Of a stretch of 64,000 nucleotides of DNA, positions 44,181 to 57,348 are shown one piece after another. The translations under genes were made by a program, and so were the position numbers. Position 1 is the first letter of the stretch. Every line of letters begins with the position of its first letter. The stretch lies in contig CM065650.1 of the NCBI GenBank assembly GCA_033220425.1, positions 2,604,001 to 2,668,000 on the forward strand. The letters run 5' to 3'. The DNA comes from Lepraria neglecta. Its lineage: Eukaryota; Ascomycota; Lecanoromycetes; Lecanorales; Stereocaulaceae. A model generated the notes under the pieces. It saw only the letters and a list, made by a program, of their open reading frames with translations. It was not told where the DNA came from and made no database searches.

Positions 44181-44825
44181 TTGTATGCATCCCTATAACG
44201 AGTATATGATTAACAGCGTTGGGATTCTTGGTAAACATGGCTATGACCAATTAATGTATTGTTTCTTCGATTATCAGCTCTCCCACCGTTACAGGTAATA
44301 GCTGAAGATTCAACACCTTCATCAAGATCTCGCAGTGATCGTTGTAGACATAACTTAGAGACAGTATCCACGCCGGGTAGTCAGCGTTCCTGGAACCGAC
44401 CCCTGTATCTCAACAAAATGATCCCTGCAATCTCGCTTTACTAACGAACCGGCATGGATAGGATCTATATGTATTTGAAGTTCAAATTACGTTCTCGTAG
44501 AGAAGTATCGCGTCTTGTGGCGATGATCCTCACGCCAAGCCCAAACAAGCTAGCTCAAATTACGGAAAGTAAACAGAAGGAACCAAGCTTCCGCTCCCCT
44601 CAATCTGCATACCCTCGATAACTGCGACTACCAAATTCCGACACCACGACCCAGACACTCTCGCAACCAAGGTACATATATGCATTCACGATGTAGGAAG
44701 GAGCGATTGTCTCATCCCTGTCGATACTAAAGGACGCCCGCAAACTCCGTCAGCCCGGAATCGCCACACGCGCCCTACGGACTCTATCTCTGCGAATCTA
44801 CCCATTATCATCACCCAAAGCGCCA
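44181..44825. other. Intergenic, PSD2 to DSN1
   Basis: Terminator region of PSD2 and promoter/leader of the next gene. Nothing else was seen. Confidence 0.5.
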
Positions 44826-46731
44826 ATGACAGCCTACGCGACGCGCGCTCCGCTGCAGTTGATCAACAATCCGCATATAATGAGCGAGGCATCGCGGGGG
44901 CATGGCAGGAGGACTAGCACGAGACTGGCAAATAAAGAGGATACACCATACACCAATGGCATAGGGAATGATTCGGAGCCAGTGAAACCGCGTCTGAATG
45001 CTGAAGGGAAGCAAGGGAAGAACAAGGTCAATGGTGCAAGTGCGAAACCTGTGGCGAAGCGGAAACCTGGTGAGCAGCTCTTAGCATTGGAATGGGCTTT
45101 TGGTCTTCTCCAAGATCCCACACAGCAGCATTTGGGATCCTGTTATGTATTGAGGATGTGTGGCTAACTGACTGCTTAGCCTACGATGAAGAGGACGATG
45201 GATTTGCGTTTACTCGGACGCGCGCAAAGAAGGCAAAAGCAGAGCCCAAACTTTCCAGCACAGCAGAAGAGGATAGGCGGGAAGAGCAGTCGGAAGCGGC
45301 ACCACCAAGGAAGTCAAGGAAGAAGTCAGCGGGCTCGCCCATTGCAGAACCAGCGCAAAGTGAGGGCAGGACTAGGAAGAGGCGGAGCCCGAGTCACAGT
45401 GGAGAGCATGAGAGGGCAGAGAATGCAGATCCACCGGTGCTAACAGTCAAGAAGAGGAGGAAGGATCGGGCTTCCAGCGAGATGAAGAAAGACGACGAGA
45501 GCAAGAAACCTCATAAAGACCGTTCACGAGCAGACGAAGGTTCTCAACAAGAACATACTCATCCAATTGAGTATACATTCGATGTCACCAAGATCGCCCT
45601 ACCATTCGCAGACACCCCGATCATACGGAGAAACAAGGAGATGAGAAAGACCAATGGATCTCGGAGAAGTAGCTTGGACAACAGGGGACGGCGAGCAAGC
45701 TCTTTGATCGATACAGGCAAATCTAATGGTATGGGCCCCTTGTGTGCTGAATTGGTATTGATGAGCTATGACTGACTATGAAATAGCATTACCCCACGAC
45801 GAAGTCGAAAGTTCTGAATTCTACAAGCACATAGAAAGCGACGGGCTTTCAGAACCACGGCGGATGAAACAGCTGTTGACATGGTGCGGCACGCGGGAAA
45901 TGGGTGAAAGGCCATCGTTTACATCAGAGGACAGCAATGCCAGGTTAGCAGGTATGATGTTCGGCGGCTCCTATGTGGAGATTAGAAGCTGATGTTGCAT
46001 GACAGCGAGGGAGATACAATCACAGCTGCTGAAAGACTTCTCCACAAGGTCAGAGATGTCGGATTGGTTCAGTAGGGTATACATTTCGATCTCAGTAGTG
46101 TTTGTGTGGTGTGGAGAGTGCTAATCTGGCTACAGAGCGAGACTACACCACCACCCTCATTACCCAAAGCAAACCCAAAGAACCTTTCGAATCTAGCCAA
46201 AATACAAGAGCTTGAGCAACAGATCGCACGGTGAGTCCTATCTTGCAATAGAAATAAAACACACCACTGACGGCGTTTCACCACAGCTTACAAGCGGAGC
46301 GCCAATTATGGGAGAGTCTCGACCGCTCACCCTCCGACAACGCACCAATGCTACTACCACTATCCCAAACACCTACTGTCCCTTCCGCTATCGATGCAAA
46401 CATACTTTCAGATCCGACCCAAGCAGCAGCACTGCAGACACTCCAATCACTAGTCTCAGATACCGAACCCTCTCTCACAGCCGCAACATGCAGCCGAATC
46501 CAAAAGATCAACCAGAATCTCGAATTCGAAGTCGACAAATTCGCAAACAACGTCCACACTATGAGCGCATACAAGGATGCAGCGGAACGAGTAGCGGACG
46601 ATGTTCTAGGCATGAGCGCCGACGCATTGGAAAAGAGGGATCAGCAAGGCAGGCAAAGAGCTGCTGGGAAGAATGGCGAGACGGGCATGAGAGATGTGCT
46701 TAGAGGACTTAGTAGGGTGATTGACAGGTGA
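44826..46731 (+). CDS. DSN1: Kinetochore MIND/Mis12-complex subunit Dsn1/Mis13
   Basis: Links inner kinetochore (CENP-C) to the Ndc80 complex. Exons: 44826-45069, 45180-45728, 45787-45951, 46006-46076, 46136-46230, 46287-46731; introns 110, 58, 54, 59 and 56 nt; 522 aa. ATG at 44826; a second in-frame ATG at 44880 could also serve. The N-terminal half is basic, disordered and rich in Lys/Arg/Ser. Next come RRSSLDNRGRRASSLIDTG at about 243-261 and, across intron 2, NALPHDEVESSEFYKHI, then EPRRMKQLLTWCGTRE, the conserved Mis13/Dsn1 core. RRSS/RRAS serines are the kind phosphorylated by Aurora B in this protein in other species. A coiled coil follows at about 365-395 (LAKIQELEQQIARLQAERQL) and helical segments to the end. 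Confidence 0.92.
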
Positions 46732-49700
46732 CGACCAAGCCCTTGGGTTCGAGTCTTGGCGCGGGTTAGGGCGTGTGACAGCTAGGGACGATCATGCCAA
46801 TCATTTCTGCTGGTCGGGCTGGGAGTTCCCGAGGGAGATCTGTATCCCGTTTCTTGGGTTGTGTCATAGCGGATGAACATTATGTACTTTTTTTGCTGAT
46901 GCATTGAAGAGGGGCGTTTGTCCAAAGGCATTCGGGGGGTGGGCAACTCAGTTGAAGGTGCTGAGTAAATTGGATTGATTGAACTGATGCTGATTCTGAA
47001 GATACTTACGTAAATACGCGATGAGAAGACATTGAAAAGCTCCTCCACTAGAATCGTCTCCACAACTGACAAGCCCAAGAAAAAGCTCGGTCCCTCCAGT
47101 TTGCGCCATCCCTTTGGCTCTCTATTTCGCTCAGTACGCCGTCTGACCTCCTTCTCCGCGGTTCCCAACCCGTCGGGTCCATCTAATCCACCGAAAAGCT
47201 AGAATTCAAGGCCTTTGCCACCCTGGAGGGACTGCATGTTTAAGCGTGCAGCAGCGCTTTCCAGCGCTTTCGAAAGGAGAAACAATGAATGGTAAGTCCC
47301 GACACATCGGCGATAGCACGATAGATCGACCAGGAGAACGGCCTCGAGCGGATGCAAATCGGTAGTGGTAAATCGGTAGTGGGATGCGGTTTCTGCTACC
47401 TTGCTAGCAACTTGCGACTTTTGGCAGTGTTCTAACGGCGCTAGGAAGCGGCCTTGGCTTGGCTTCTGCAGCCACAATGACTATCGACTTCTTTTGAGGC
47501 CCAATTACGGATTTAAGCTTTCTGATAGAGTATGTGCGCACTTTTAAAGATTGGCAAAATTTTCTGGGGATGGAGAGAGGAGGCGCTGGCCCCGAGGGAT
47601 ATCGAGATGGGGTTAGGGAGGGGGAGGGGGACCTAGCGGCTAGGGGGGTTAGCTGCAGGTGTGACAGGTGTCAGTAGGGGCTGCAGATATGCATGCGGAA
47701 TAGGAATCCAAGGTGGTCGAGAACTGCGATTGTGAAAGGGATTTTTTTGTCTTATATCCGGATGTGGCGGGTGTTGCATCAAGATGTTGGCGGGGTTGTG
47801 GATCTGTGATGCGCGAGTGGAGGTTGGGGGTGGGAGAAACCGGATCGTCAATCGTCAATTTGTGATTTCGTCTCTGCTGTGCTATTCGTGTCGTGTCAGA
47901 TCTTTAAGCTTAGGCAGGGAGAGGGAGGGATGAAGCAAGATGCGCAGGACCTCAGATGGGAGAAGCGTACCAGTGAGAAGGGTCGCAGGTGACAACATCG
48001 TAGAAGAGAAATTGCCCTATTGGCAAGGAAAGAGGCAGCAAGATGCGGAGCTAGAATAGTAGCAGCATCCATCCCCACGGTGGAAATAATCATGCATTAG
48101 ACCGCTGTCACACCTGCAGATAGCCGCTACATCGATAATCAACGGCTCTAGCAGCGGCTTGATATCTTTTCTGCTTTGGCATTGTGATCATAATGGCCGT
48201 CCATGGTCTGGAACGTAATGTAGTTCGTACTTTTTGCGGATGCACTAGGGTGGAGCCCCCAATGCAAGAGAATCTTGTTTGCTGATATGATAGATGAGCA
48301 AGCAGCCGCTGTCAATCCTGCAGACGGCCGATCTTGTTCCTGCCCTCGATAACAATCTGGTTTTATGCCATTATGATGCATGAGCAAGGAGGCAAGAAGC
48401 CGCTGTCAACTGTACTTCTGAGACGGTCTTTTGTGAGCGCATGCATTAGCCATTTTGTCTGCGCGTCGAGTCATAGGCTTCTAGCGCTTGATTTTGTAAA
48501 TGGCGCTCGCCGAGATAAGTTGATCCGTAGATACTGTATGTCACCAAATGCAAGTTGCCTTTCTGGAATTGAAGCGATTGATTGAGGATTCGATATCAAC
48601 ACCTCACTAATATGTAGTACACTTGCGTTCGGACGCCCGTTTCGACGCACCCTCGGCATCTCGCTCCCTTGAAAGTGCCATGATATTAGGCTTTTTTCTC
48701 ATCGAGATGGGTTCATGGCATCGAGATGGTGGCTTGCCACTTGGAGAAGGGTCCGGCGCGGCGACGAGATGCTTCGGAGGAGTATCACATGTTCGGAAGC
48801 TCGGGGGGAGTTGGTTTTCGTTTCCTGTAGCAAGGGTAGGGGAGAGTTGTAGATAGGCTTGTGGTTGAGCATGGATAGGCTTGTTGATAGCGTTGACCGG
48901 CAGTTGAATTCGGTTCCACTAACTTGCGTTGGCGAGGAGTAGGAGCAATTTGCACGAGAAGTAGTCGACCTATTTTGGCTCATTTCTCGTATCATTGTAA
49001 CGTTCGATCTCGATTGATGGCGCCTGTTTGAGTTTTGTATTTCTTTTGCAGCCCAACGCGCGGCAATTTATAGGGGCTACCCTTGGACAGCAAGACCTCG
49101 TCTCTATCGCTGCCTACATTCAAAATCAGCATATGGGTAAGGAAGAGTCAGCTTGACCTTGGCGCGGAGCTGAGCGGAGCGTGGGGTGTGTTGTGTAGTG
49201 TCGGTAGTTGACATGAGGCATGTCCTGGTTCAGCTGCAGCTGGGGACAGGGACGTTGGAACGACCGAAGGCACAACACCAGTCCCTGTTTGCCTCGGATT
49301 CCTCAAGACCCCCTATGAGACATCTATTTTAAATCAAGTTGATGTCTTGTTCAAGATCTGATTTGTGGCTTTCATCGCTTGGAGTGCTTGGGTTGGCTGC
49401 AGGCTGCACCGGAAGAGGTCGCATCATTCGGACAATTCTCTTCACGAAAACAAGGCAGGCATTGACCTGTTGGTCAGACCAACCAAAGCTTGAACATCAA
49501 CCATGTTCTGTTTTAAGCGATCTCTTTCTTTAGCAAGATTGACAGGACAGGGACAACAATGTCACTGCGTGGACTAGCTCCCCATTCGTGCCATCCTTTT
49601 TCCTGATATTGCGATAAAAAGCATCCGTTTTTGCACAAGTGGTAATTGCTTCAGCAAGAAATCTGCCATGCACATGCTCAAGTGAATAGATGCTAGCTGC

Positions 49701-52558
49701 CTGGAGCAACACGGCTCGCCACTGCTTTCGCCTTCGCTGCAGCTCAACGTGCGCTTTGAAATTGACGCAACTGTACTCCCGTTATCACCTTGATGGACCA
49801 ATCTTGCTCATGCACTCAAGACATGCACAAGGTCTTCTGAGGTCCCTTTACCGAGATGGCTGGCTAGCAGCTAGTGTCGCGGATGCATGATGACAGGACT
49901 AACACCCGATGCAGGGACGGAATCATAAAAGCCTACGATCGGTATAACTCCTAGCCCTTTGTGACAAGCCACAATTTCATGGCCCACCCACGTCTAACCG
50001 AGCTGTCCTGTTTCGTACGAGGTGATGGTGGTGTGCAAGTCTAAAACGATTCTATGAATGGCTGCCCCTTACATTTCGACATACGAGTACGTCTGCCCTG
50101 TTCGTGGTGAGGATAGGCGAGCACCATTCAAACATTACAGGTACTCGGGCGATGCGTCGATAACCTCGAGATTTGATTCACAATCGTTGTTCTCCCAAGC
50201 GGCTTCATCTTTCGTGCCGCTCCTGATAAGGTATCACGAAAGCCACATCTGGACCTTATCCACGCTGTCGGTATCCAACTTCGACCAACCACGTTCCGGG
50301 CCACTCGCTGAGGAATCAAATCATCCAGCGCTCACGTGGCATCGAGACAATCTTGCATCGCACTTGTGCAGCGTTGACAGCACCGAGCGGTTGTAGTCGG
50401 ATCTGTGATCTCATGTTATGGCTGCATGATCTCGCGGTACCTCGGCCATGACAACTACATGGATAAAAGCACACTTCAAGATTGCAACCTTTTTTGCTCA
50501 TACGCATGAACTACAGATAGACTTTTGCCACCGTGTTTTTTGACCGCGGAAATCCGTGGGGCTGTTACCTCTTTCGAGAAATTGAGTCCATTTTGACAGA
50601 CCCCAACCAACTTCAGGTTCGGCAGTCTGCATGGTGACCAAATTAAGGGTCACTTTTGTATGGCATAAAATCTACGATGGGCGCTTTGAATCATTCGCAA
50701 GCTGAGAGGAATCATCTTGCTTGAAACAGTTGGTATATCGGTTTGAGATGTCTTGATTCTACTGAGCCTAGCTACAGGTGCTGCCTCTTCTCGGGCTGTG
50801 AGCACCCGTCGAACATATCCGAGCAGTGAGCTTTCTTATTGTCTCTGCAATCCGGGATATCGCCGATTAGAATCATACATGGTTGGGCAGCCATGGACCC
50901 TTAGTTTTGAATTCAAGCGCGCCTAGACGTGCTAGATACGAAAGATCTATGATCGTGTAAAGGGGTAAAAACCAGGCACACACTTAAAGCTCTCGGACCT
51001 TTTCGGTGCTACCGCTACTTGCTCTTCGGCCTTGGTGATACACTGTTTGTGAGACTGTGAGTTGTCTACACGTAAATTGTCCTCTTGACTTCATCTTTAA
51101 GAATTTCTGACAAATGTATCTACGGCATCCTGACAAAAATAAAAACGGCGGGAGGCAGATCGCAACGTCCGTCCAAGAGCGACGATCTTCTTAGCTACGG
51201 CCGTTCTGGGCCAGAAACGGCGTCTGGCGGAAAGGACCCCAATTACCCAGTTAATTCACCATTGGAGGGATTAGGCACTAGTGGAGTCTGGGCATGTTGA
51301 TCTTTACCATTGACATATTGCGTTTATCAGATCCAGAATCCAGAAAGGTTGAGATGAAATGGCATGGCATGGCATGGCCTAGATGACAGAGTGCGGACTA
51401 AACTTTCCTTTGGTAAAAAGTATCGTGACAATTGAATTTTGCGGCTTCTGATGGGTCCGGAGATTGGTCGGACGGGTAAAGGAGGACAAATCGTCATCGA
51501 TGGAAGTTTCGTCTTCCATGTGCGGAGCAGTGATCCTGCTGGCCAACGGGCGCCTTTAAGGGGAGGAGTATTCTGTAGAAAGACCGAGTTGCTAGGGTAA
51601 GCCACCGGCTATGATCTGGGATGCTGTAGCCGACATCTCAACGTGACGTTGGTCTGAGCCGATCCAAGCCTGTCGCAAGAGGGCTTGCAGCATCTAGTGC
51701 CTGCCAGTTCCTGCCCATAGGTACCCCTAGGTACCCCTACCTGCTGCAAGTCGCCCAAGCGAAAAGGGATCAGCAATCTCCGATCTCATCGAACCTAGTC
51801 CGCATATTTATCCCTGTTACACTTTAATCTACTACTTAGCCTGTAGCTTAGGCACATTATATGCACGTCCCACCATGGAGCAAAGTCTCAGCAAGTCACT
51901 GGTTAGCTCAGTGGTGATGAGGGCGATGCCCCAGTAGCCCCCCTAGCGGCCTTCCCTCGCAAGGCATAACGCCATCTGAATCCTACCCGATCTGATCACC
52001 TCGCTTCCCCTCGCCTTCCATCATCCATCCTACCCAAATCTGTACATACTCGAAGCGCCTCATCTCTCCCATGAACATCCACCACCACCCAAGAGACCAA
52101 ACTTCACGATCAAGAGGCGACACTCTGCCATACAAATTTACACGGGACCCCCAAATACAACCCTTCACTGACCGTCGAATTTGTGGCTGTTAAACTCTAT
52201 CTGTTACATCTTGCATCGAGATCGGGGAACCGCACGTTGTGCCGTTTGTTTGGTCCCATTCTCCCAACGAACATCCAGACTTCCCAAACGCAACCTCATC
52301 AGTTATTTCGAGCAATCTACGACGCTTTGATTGATACGATCTGCGGTTTCGCCTCCAATTCCGCCGCTACCAAGCGTGCAAACTACCGCCGTTGTAGTCC
52401 GCATAAACCCTCCATAATCTCATTCCTGTCAGCGCGGGAAGCGACAGCAGCAAGACAAGGCCTTGCTTCTATACTTCACAAAGACACCTGAGGGTATGTC
52501 GGCGCTGATCTGAAGAGAAAACCGGCTCGAAAATCGTTCGTGATAGTTGGGAGTCGCA
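46732..52558. other. 5.8 kb gene-poor region upstream of nsdD
   Basis: No gene is convincingly supported. A minus-strand stretch at about 47000-47170 is mildly protein-like (GPSFFLGLSVVETILVEELF) and ends at a GTAAGT donor near 47008, but no start codon or partner exon was found. A frame at 50058-50396 (+, ATG, 112 codons) has no recognisable domain. Diverged copies of a GCCGCTGTCA..CTGCAGA phrase occur at 48101, 48305 and 48400. A (GGCAT)n run lies at about 51357-51378. The size suits a long promoter, leader and possibly non-coding transcripts of the developmental regulator downstream. Confidence 0.5.
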
Positions 52559-54296
52559 ATGGCGGACACTGTGGGCCAAAGGTCTGTTCTCACCCTTGAC
52601 TCACCAATCTTGCCATGCCAGATTGCTATAGAACACCACAAACTGACTAGCATCCAGTGGTGCTTTGCCATCGATTCATTATCTCGACATGGAGAAGATC
52701 AAGAGGGAAAACGCCGTCTACAATCACAACGCTCCGGTGACAACCACCGTCAACATGTCAGCTCCACCACTCATCAGCCCTTCTTCCATCTACTCTGGGC
52801 CACCTCCTCCGTATTCATACCCTTCCTCTACTGCCAGCTCAGTGATTGGTGGCGGTGGCGGTGGATCGGGCGTTGGACATGGGAACTATACCTCTTCACC
52901 AGAGACCCGTCGGACATCTGATGAAAAAGAAGCGCCTACATCTGTACGCCAGTCGTTACCGTCGATCAATGAGGCATTGAACACCGGAGACCAGCAGCCA
53001 ATATCGATATCGTCGCTACTGTCTACGACTGCGCCACCTCAAAAGCTTGCGCTGGTAACGAAAAGTCCTACGAGCCCGGTCGGTCGATCGTACCTGGACT
53101 CTCTGCCAAAGGGACCGCCCGATTCATTTCCTCATCATACCAGTTCCTCAACGTATCGTCCGCAGGAGTCATCGGATCGATCAAGTCGGCCGATGTACTC
53201 CCCAAGCGTCGTGACCACCCATAGGGAAAGTCGCTTTCCAGCCATTAATTCCATTTCATCTTCGAGCTCGTACGATTCTTACCCTTCTATTCAACAACCA
53301 ACGACAAAAGCAACAGCCAAAATAAATTACAGCCGCCCCGGTGCTTCTCCTATCCAAAACAACCCTCCCTCATCCCCTGCTTACGACACCGTTCCACGCT
53401 CATTTCCATCCTCAAGTGCGCCTGTCGGTTATCCCACCTATCAGCCTTCTTACACCTACCCTGAATCATCTCCTGGTATTCCGTCGTACCGGAGACCAAC
53501 CGCAAACCAACCAACATGGCGAGGCATAGGCTCTAACATGGAGCGTGCCGAGGAGATTGGACGAGCCATGACAAAGGACAGCCCCCCACCCAGACCAGCC
53601 TACGGAGAGTCTGTGAAGCGTCATCTCGACATCTACGATCTAGAAACCTCATTGAATGACGTTAGTACCTACCATCACCTCCCCGTCCTCGCTCAACTAA
53701 CCCATTGCGTAGATCGCAGAAGTCAGCGGTCGCGCTCTGAATTTCTCTCGCGAGTATGGCACTCGGGCACACCAAACGCAACGGTCGGGACCAATACCTG
53801 GCTCGTTGCCATCCTCGGGTGAGTGTGACGAAATGATGCGATTGGTGCAAGGCAAGATGCTTGACTCGTTTGCACGAATCAGAGATGTCATCTACAAGCA
53901 GCAGCAAGCACTAGTCGAGCAGAGGAACTACGACCAGCAGAATTACAAGCCTGCAGGCAGTGAGGCCGACGAGGACATAAGCTACCATGGAGACAAGCTC
54001 GAAGGCTCTGGAGGGTTTGCTGGATCGGATGCGAAGAAGAGGCGAGGCAGAGCTGCTCCGCCAGGAAGGTGTCATAGCTGCAACAGAGCAGAGACACCAG
54101 AATGGCGTCGTGGCCCCGATGGTGCAAGAACATTGTGTAATGCCTGTGGACTCCGTGAGTAGCTTTCTTTCCTGCCTTGGAAATCTCCACTAACATTCGT
54201 CCAGACTACGCAAAGCTGACGAGGAAGATGGGATCAAAGGTCCCACCTGGTCCCTCAAATTTGCGACCAAAGGAGTCCAGCCCCTCGTCGCCTTAG
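52559..54296 (+). CDS. nsdD: GATA zinc-finger factor NsdD / SUB-1 type
   Basis: A transcription factor for sexual development, asexual/sexual balance and light response in moulds. Exons: 52559-52581, 52658-53660, 53713-54154, 54205-54296; introns 76, 52 and 50 nt; 519 aa. The start was chosen because a 23-nt exon (MADTVGQ) joins in phase to [11 protein letters not shown]; if that intron is wrong, the in-frame ATG at 52689 ([10 protein letters not shown]) is the start. Residues 40-300 are Ser/Pro/Tyr-rich. A helical region at about 345-400 ([20 protein letters not shown]) is conserved-looking, followed by [12 protein letters not shown] and one finger at about 462-488 of the C-X2-C-X18-C-X2-C class (CHSC..RTLCNAC), ending [10 protein letters not shown]. 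The last intron splits the finger between CNACGL and HYAK. A C-terminal single finger with this basic tail is the NsdD arrangement. Confidence 0.86.
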
Positions 54297-54312
54297 GCAG
54301 GAGAGCTCACAT

Positions 54313-54452
54313 GGCCGCTCGTGCGCTCAAAATCGACGCCCAATTCTTGTATACACCCCACTATATGTCGGTATCATTCGGCAAATAATCGACCATTGTG
54401 CGCACATCAGGGGGTAATAACCTGGATAAGCTGTAAGACGCTGAGGATATCT
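54313..54452 (+). repeat. Dispersed ~140-bp repeat, copy 2
   Basis: Partner of 27791-27930 in the same orientation, starting 16 bp past the nsdD stop codon, so almost certainly inside the 3' UTR. The two copies share GGCCGC near the start, the CCCCACTATATGTCGG block and CTGAGGATATC / TTGAGGATATC at the end. Confidence 0.8.
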
Positions 54453-54531
54453 ACCAGAAGATCCTGCACCACCAACTCAATGTCACCGACGCAACCCAAT
54501 CATTATTCCAATCCAACCCCTCGCATCTATA

Positions 54532-54566
54532 ATTCGATTTCGATTTCGATTTCGACTTCGATTCCA
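54532..54566. repeat. (TTCGAT)n hexamer repeat
   Basis: Five to six imperfect TTCGAT/TTCGAC units in the nsdD 3' flank. Confidence 0.85.
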
Positions 54567-55497
54567 CGCGAGCTGTACAAACAACAAAAACAAATTTCTT
54601 TCCGCACATGTTTCTGGAATTTCTAGCGATGATACCAGCCTTATCAGAGGCCTGCAACATCTTACGCAACATGCCTTATTAGAGGCAGCATACGCCGAGA
54701 CATGACATTTACAACGGGGTGGGTTTCGGCGACTTGGGGGAACATCGGTTTTCAAGTACATTTATTTCCTGGAGCCTGGATGTGCATTATTTCGGACATG
54801 CATCGAGGGCAGATGATGCTTTGGCATGGAACGGATATGCTTCTATGAATAGCTTATGAGATTTAGAAGAAAGAGCTGAGGGCGTGTTACCATGGACGGA
54901 CGGGGTAAGTTTTGAACTAGGTTTGACAACACGCAATTGATTTGATTTTGGATTTGATTTCTGACCCTTGATATGTTCCCTTATCCTCGTCTATCTTGTT
55001 TTTAATTTGTGTTGCTGTTTTGTCTTCGTCGTGCTTGAGCTGACAGTACTAATGCTTCCCTCCCCTCCTCCCCTTTTTGGAAAAAAGCATCTTGCTTTCA
55101 TCTCATCCCATACATTGCTAGAACTGCTAGGAATTCTACGCAGTTCTCTATCATTTCAACACTCTGCGATGAGTATGAGTACGGCCAACGTTCAATCACA
55201 ATCATCTGAACGCACGCCTGCAGCAGTTCTTTCAGCCACACGCCGAATTATGCCAGGAATCAATCAAGATGCACCAGCGTCGAGACCTAGCTTCGCGGCA
55301 TTACCAACGCGCCTCCAATCTATCCTCTTCCTGCTTCCGTGCAGCAAAGAAAAGCAGAGCAGAGCACACACAATGGGCTTCCAAGTGCGGTACTCTCAGC
55401 GCCGTCCGCAGCGCCATCTACGCACAACAACCCCTCTATCTCTACTCTACCACTATCAGTACATCATGTTCGCTAAACTTTAACGCACTCTGTCAAA

Positions 55498-55543
55498 CAC
55501 GCATACGCATACGCATACGCATACGCATCTGCATCTGCATCTT
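55498..55543. repeat. (ACGCAT)n / (CTGCAT)n hexamer repeat
   Basis: About four ACGCAT units pass directly into three CTGCAT units. Confidence 0.9.
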
Positions 55544-56732
55544 TCGCTTTTTCTTTCCAAATCCAGCCCCCCCGTATGCACCCATCCCCATGCCCTCTCT
55601 CATAAATAATTGGCTCGCTTTTGATCGCAAGCCCAACATACATGCCGCTAAACCAGCACAAAACAAACCCAGCCAACTAGGTATAACGGATATGTATCGC
55701 ACCGCTAAGGAAAGAAAATTAGATTCGTACATTCGTACTGCCGATCAATTAGGTATACATGTCGGACTTCGACGTCGGATAGACTCGGCTGCCGGTATTG
55801 GAGGGGTCACAAGTCAAGGGCAAGGAACATGGGCAAGGACATGGGTACATATCTCGGTGCAAATTTTGGGTTTGGGCCAACGCATTGTACTTTCTTTTGG
55901 AAACACGAGCGATTGAGCGAGCCTAGCCTGTACCTACATATTGCCAATCGAATCAGTATTTATGTATGATTATCAATCACATTGGACATTACGTTTGGTT
56001 TAGATGTATGCGCTCCGGCCCTGTTGATGAGATAAGGTTATCGCCGTGCGTGGGGGGACTTCGAGCTTCGTTCACCGGACGCATCAGGGTCTGGGATTTC
56101 TGGATAGCCGTTAGAAGTCTTAATAATTAGATCTTCGTAATCAACGATGGCGAGGGATAGCTATTAGAAAGTCAATAATTCAATGCTTATGCTCAAGATG
56201 CCATGCCCATGCGGAAGCTTGATCATCATGGGGAATGCGCAAAGCGTTTATTTCCGATATGATTTTGTTTGATCGACGAAGTGACAGATACATGGAGGGG
56301 GGCATGGGCAAGCCTACCTAGTCAGATGGAAACAAGAAGGCTCCGCAGAGCTGAAACAACTGGTTACCGAGTTCAGAGGGAAATCATACAAAGAATTCCC
56401 ACGTGTGACTCGCTGCTTTTGCAAGACCCTGGATACTGGATACTGTATAACCGTTAGAAAGCATAAACGCATCAAACATCATCGGAACCCATCTACCAGG
56501 CAAAACAGCGCCTCGTTCACCGTTATACAATCAAAATCCAAGGCAAAAACACTGATTGCATACACCTAGAAACCAGCAATGGCGTCATGCCCGTCCCAGC
56601 CGTTTGAATAGCTGCAACCTTGACGTGCATATGTACCTCCCCCCATGGAACCTTTCCCTTTTATGCAGGCACGGCAGGGACCGACCGATGGTGGGGCACG
56701 ATAAGGTAAAAGTATGTACGTATAAGGGAAGC

Positions 56733-56764
56733 AAAGCAAGTAAGCAAGCAAGCAAGCAAGCACG
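56733..56764. repeat. (AAGC)n tetramer repeat
   Basis: About seven AAGC/AAGT units. Confidence 0.85.
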
Positions 56765-57348
56765 CAGGGGCGGCAAACGAGTAGCGGTCAAAGCACGTTT
56801 GCGTTGCATTGGGAGAATAGGGTTAGGTGGTTTGCGATGGATAAAAGCTGTGAGGCTGATTGATGGATTTGGGCGGAATATAGTAGTTGCTAGCAGGGAA
56901 TGTGTTTAGATTGAGAGCAAGACAAGGCAATGAGGCGGATTGATTCTTTTTTGGCAGACTAGGTTAAACAAGCTAGCTAGGTATAAATTTCTTGAGGCTC
57001 GGAGTAAGATTACCAAGCGTCGTTTGACCAAAAGGTTCCGTAGGACTTTGGAGTAAGACACGCAAACTTCATCCTCTGACCAAGCCAAGAAGGCACTCCG
57101 ACAGGCAAACACATGACAACATCCAACCTTCCCCCCAAAGCGTAGTCCTCAAGACTCGCGATCCCGCTCTCACAGTCCCAAGGGTATATAGACATTAGAA
57201 ATTAGGGTCTGATTTGTACATGATATGTGAATGAATAGTAATAGCGAGATCAACGCTCGTCTAGAAGGGTATAAAGCTTTCGAAATCAAAAATCCAATCC
57301 CAAGACTAGATATTAATGAATTAGATAAAATGTTGGGTGTAGTATAGA

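Larger units (their letters stand above)
54297..57348. other. Intergenic between convergent nsdD and LIM gene
   Basis: 3 kb with a dispersed repeat and several microsatellites but no supported gene. Frames at 54968-55483 and 55269-55916 owe their length to simple sequence and overlap in two frames. Confidence 0.5.

Noticed and set aside
46741-46760. GGGTTCGAGTCTTGG resembling a tRNA B box
   Set aside because: No matching T-stem, A box or acceptor stem in the preceding 70 bp.
50058-50396. 112-codon ATG frame in the nsdD upstream gap
   Set aside because: No recognisable domain, no supporting splice signals; kept only as a note in the intergenic entry.
54968-55916. Frames of 171 and 215 codons downstream of nsdD
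   Set aside because: They rely on alternative starts and simple-sequence stretches, overlap each other in different frames and show no family feature.
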